From Bizionia saleffrena (GTDB lineage: Bacteria > Bacteroidota > Bacteroidia > Flavobacteriales > Flavobacteriaceae): DNA of 64,000 bases. Numbering within the stretch: position 1 is the first letter of the stretch; each line of letters starts with the position of its first letter. A model generated the notes under the pieces. The model had not been told where the DNA came from. It did not search any database and saw only the letters and a list, made by a program, of their open reading frames with translations. Made by a program: the position numbers and the translations under genes. The stretch spans positions 1-64,000 of the forward strand of contig NZ_VSKM01000006.1 of the NCBI RefSeq assembly GCF_008086175.1, in the 5' to 3' direction. Positions 63,344 through 64,000 of this stretch are shown piece by piece.

Positions 63344-64000
63344 ACTGAGAATACGGTATTTGTTTGTAAGCAATCGGCAAGTTTAGAATACACTTTTTTA
63401 ATGTGAGCTTCAGAGAAATCACTGTCGACTGCCTTTAAAATTCTAGTCGCCAAAGTGCCGTCATTTAAAATCGTTTCAATCGCGTGATAATGTGACGCGT
63501 GAATAGTTGGTTTTGCTAATTTATATAAGTGTTTCCAAATAGCATTCACTGTTGCGTTTTCTTCTAGATGGAACAATTGTAAATAGTTTGTATTTGTTAC
63601 TTCGTAGTTTTCACCTTCTTTAATTATAGGGTTAAAAACAGCAAATAACGCTTCTTTTGTCCATCCTTTTTGGTCGCTCAAAGAGGCTAAGTGTTTATTA
63701 ACTAATAATTTTAATGTTTCAATAATTAACACGCAAATGGCAATATCTGCTTGCGGACATTCTTGAATATCTACCAATCTAATTTCTATGGCATTCCTAT
63801 CAAAACGGGCGATTGCTCCTCGTGAATTTAAAAAATGATGATCTAAAATACCGTTAGTATCTTTCGGTGCGATGGCTTTTTTAATCGGTTCGAAAATGGT
63901 AGAATAATAATCGATTTTTGTAAACACACGTTCCGGAATTACCAAGCCTGTCATTTCTGGAATTTCTTTCTGATTCGTTTTATAGTATTCTAATCGCGTG
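63340..64000 (-). CDS. GCS2 family carboxylate-amine ligase, 5' end beyond the window
   Basis: The minus-strand frame stays open to the window edge. The visible 219 residues include GAIARFDRNAIEIRLVDIQE, AICVLIIETLKLL and YEVTNTNYLQLFHLEE, as in the C-terminal half of the glutamate-cysteine ligase GCS2 family, which joins an amino acid to glutamate (or an amine to a carboxylate) with ATP. The Arg-rich RFDRNAIEIR belongs to the active-site region of the fold. The stop codon overlaps the amidohydrolase start. The substrate is unknown. Confidence 0.8.
   Translation of the reverse strand, partial: TRLEYYKTNQKEIPEMTGLVIPERVFTKIDYYSTIFEPIKKAIAPKDTNGILDHHFLNSRGAIARFDRNAIEIRLVDIQECPQADIAICVLIIETLKLLVNKHLASLSDQKGWTKEALFAVFNPIIKEGENYEVTNTNYLQLFHLEENATVNAIWKHLYKLAKPTIHASHYHAIETILNDGTLATRILKAVDSDFSEAHIKKVYSKLADCLQTNTVFSV

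Noticed and set aside
1-64000. CRISPR arrays, prophage, insertion sequences, restriction-modification, toxin-antitoxin, secondary-metabolite clusters
   Set aside because: No repeat-spacer array, transposase, integrase, methyltransferase/nuclease or paired toxin genes were seen; the window is almost entirely core chromosome.

Overview
The window is an AT-rich chromosomal segment of a member of the Bacteroidota, most likely a marine Flavobacteriaceae. The evidence is the type IX secretion and gliding genes (gldJ, porU, porV), promoters of the Bacteroidota type (TAnnTTTG, in the best cases with TTG about 19-20 bp upstream), A-rich start regions without Shine-Dalgarno sites, an NhaD-type Na+/H+ antiporter, a bTHX ribosomal protein gene and CtlX. 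The genus cannot be fixed from the sequence. Nearly everything is core housekeeping. No prophage, insertion sequence, CRISPR array, restriction or toxin system was seen.

Layout, left to right. 1-160: end of an rRNA operon (5S rRNA and terminator). 0.3-4 kb: a Pif1-like helicase with HRDC and HTH domains, and an acyl-CoA dehydrogenase. 4-11.3 kb, plus strand: anmK, Glu/Leu-type dehydrogenase, nhaD, exbB-exbD-tonB, folC. 11.3-11.7 kb: two tRNA-Val(TAC) genes in a tandem 208-bp duplication that includes the promoter. 11.9-13.8 kb: a cysteine-free HMA-like protein and an AsmA-like protein. 13.8-22.3 kb: murF and gldJ leftward, divergent from porU-porV (T9SS sortase and its outer-membrane partner). 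22.4-28.9 kb: cytidine deaminase, pyruvate dehydrogenase E1-alpha and E2, an M28 lipoprotein peptidase, an SDR, a thioredoxin-like protein and ctlX. 29-36.5 kb: a TPR sensor kinase, argS, a SprT-like protein, mannose-1-phosphate guanylyltransferase and a DUF389 protein. 36.6-40 kb: mlaE-mlaF leftward and a PafA-like phosphatase. 40-45.2 kb, minus strand: a five-gene unit (LUD, cdsA, psd, acyl-CoA-binding protein, SdpI-like) and the rsfS-ftsH unit. 45.2-52.1 kb: birA, an SRPBCC protein, pyrE, a NUDIX protein, an unknown membrane protein, an M14 lipoprotein and a SulP transporter. 52.2-55.5 kb: ddl and coaD leftward, and the PASTA protein and rluD-type synthase rightward. 55.5-60.9 kb: a gene-poor stretch holding a membrane-anchored glutamate-synthase-like FMN protein, yaaA, a short bTHX gene, a TPR membrane protein, three intergenic gaps of more than 600 bp and probable gene debris. 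60.9-64 kb: a DEAD-box helicase with DUF6500 and VF530 genes, then an N-formylglutamate amidohydrolase-like gene and a GCS2-family ligase cut by the window edge.

The genes serve cell-envelope biogenesis (MurF, Ddl, AnmK, Mla, CdsA/Psd, T9SS/gliding, TonB energisation), central metabolism (PDH, amino-acid dehydrogenase, acyl-CoA dehydrogenase, pyrimidine and CoA synthesis) and translation (argS, rsfS, rluD, bTHX, tRNAs). The least explained pieces are a pair of divergent copies of an intergenic repeat (50293-50385 and 55565-55675), the debris at 60.1-60.8 kb, a structured leader before the DEAD-box helicase, and the GCS2/amidohydrolase pair at the right edge.
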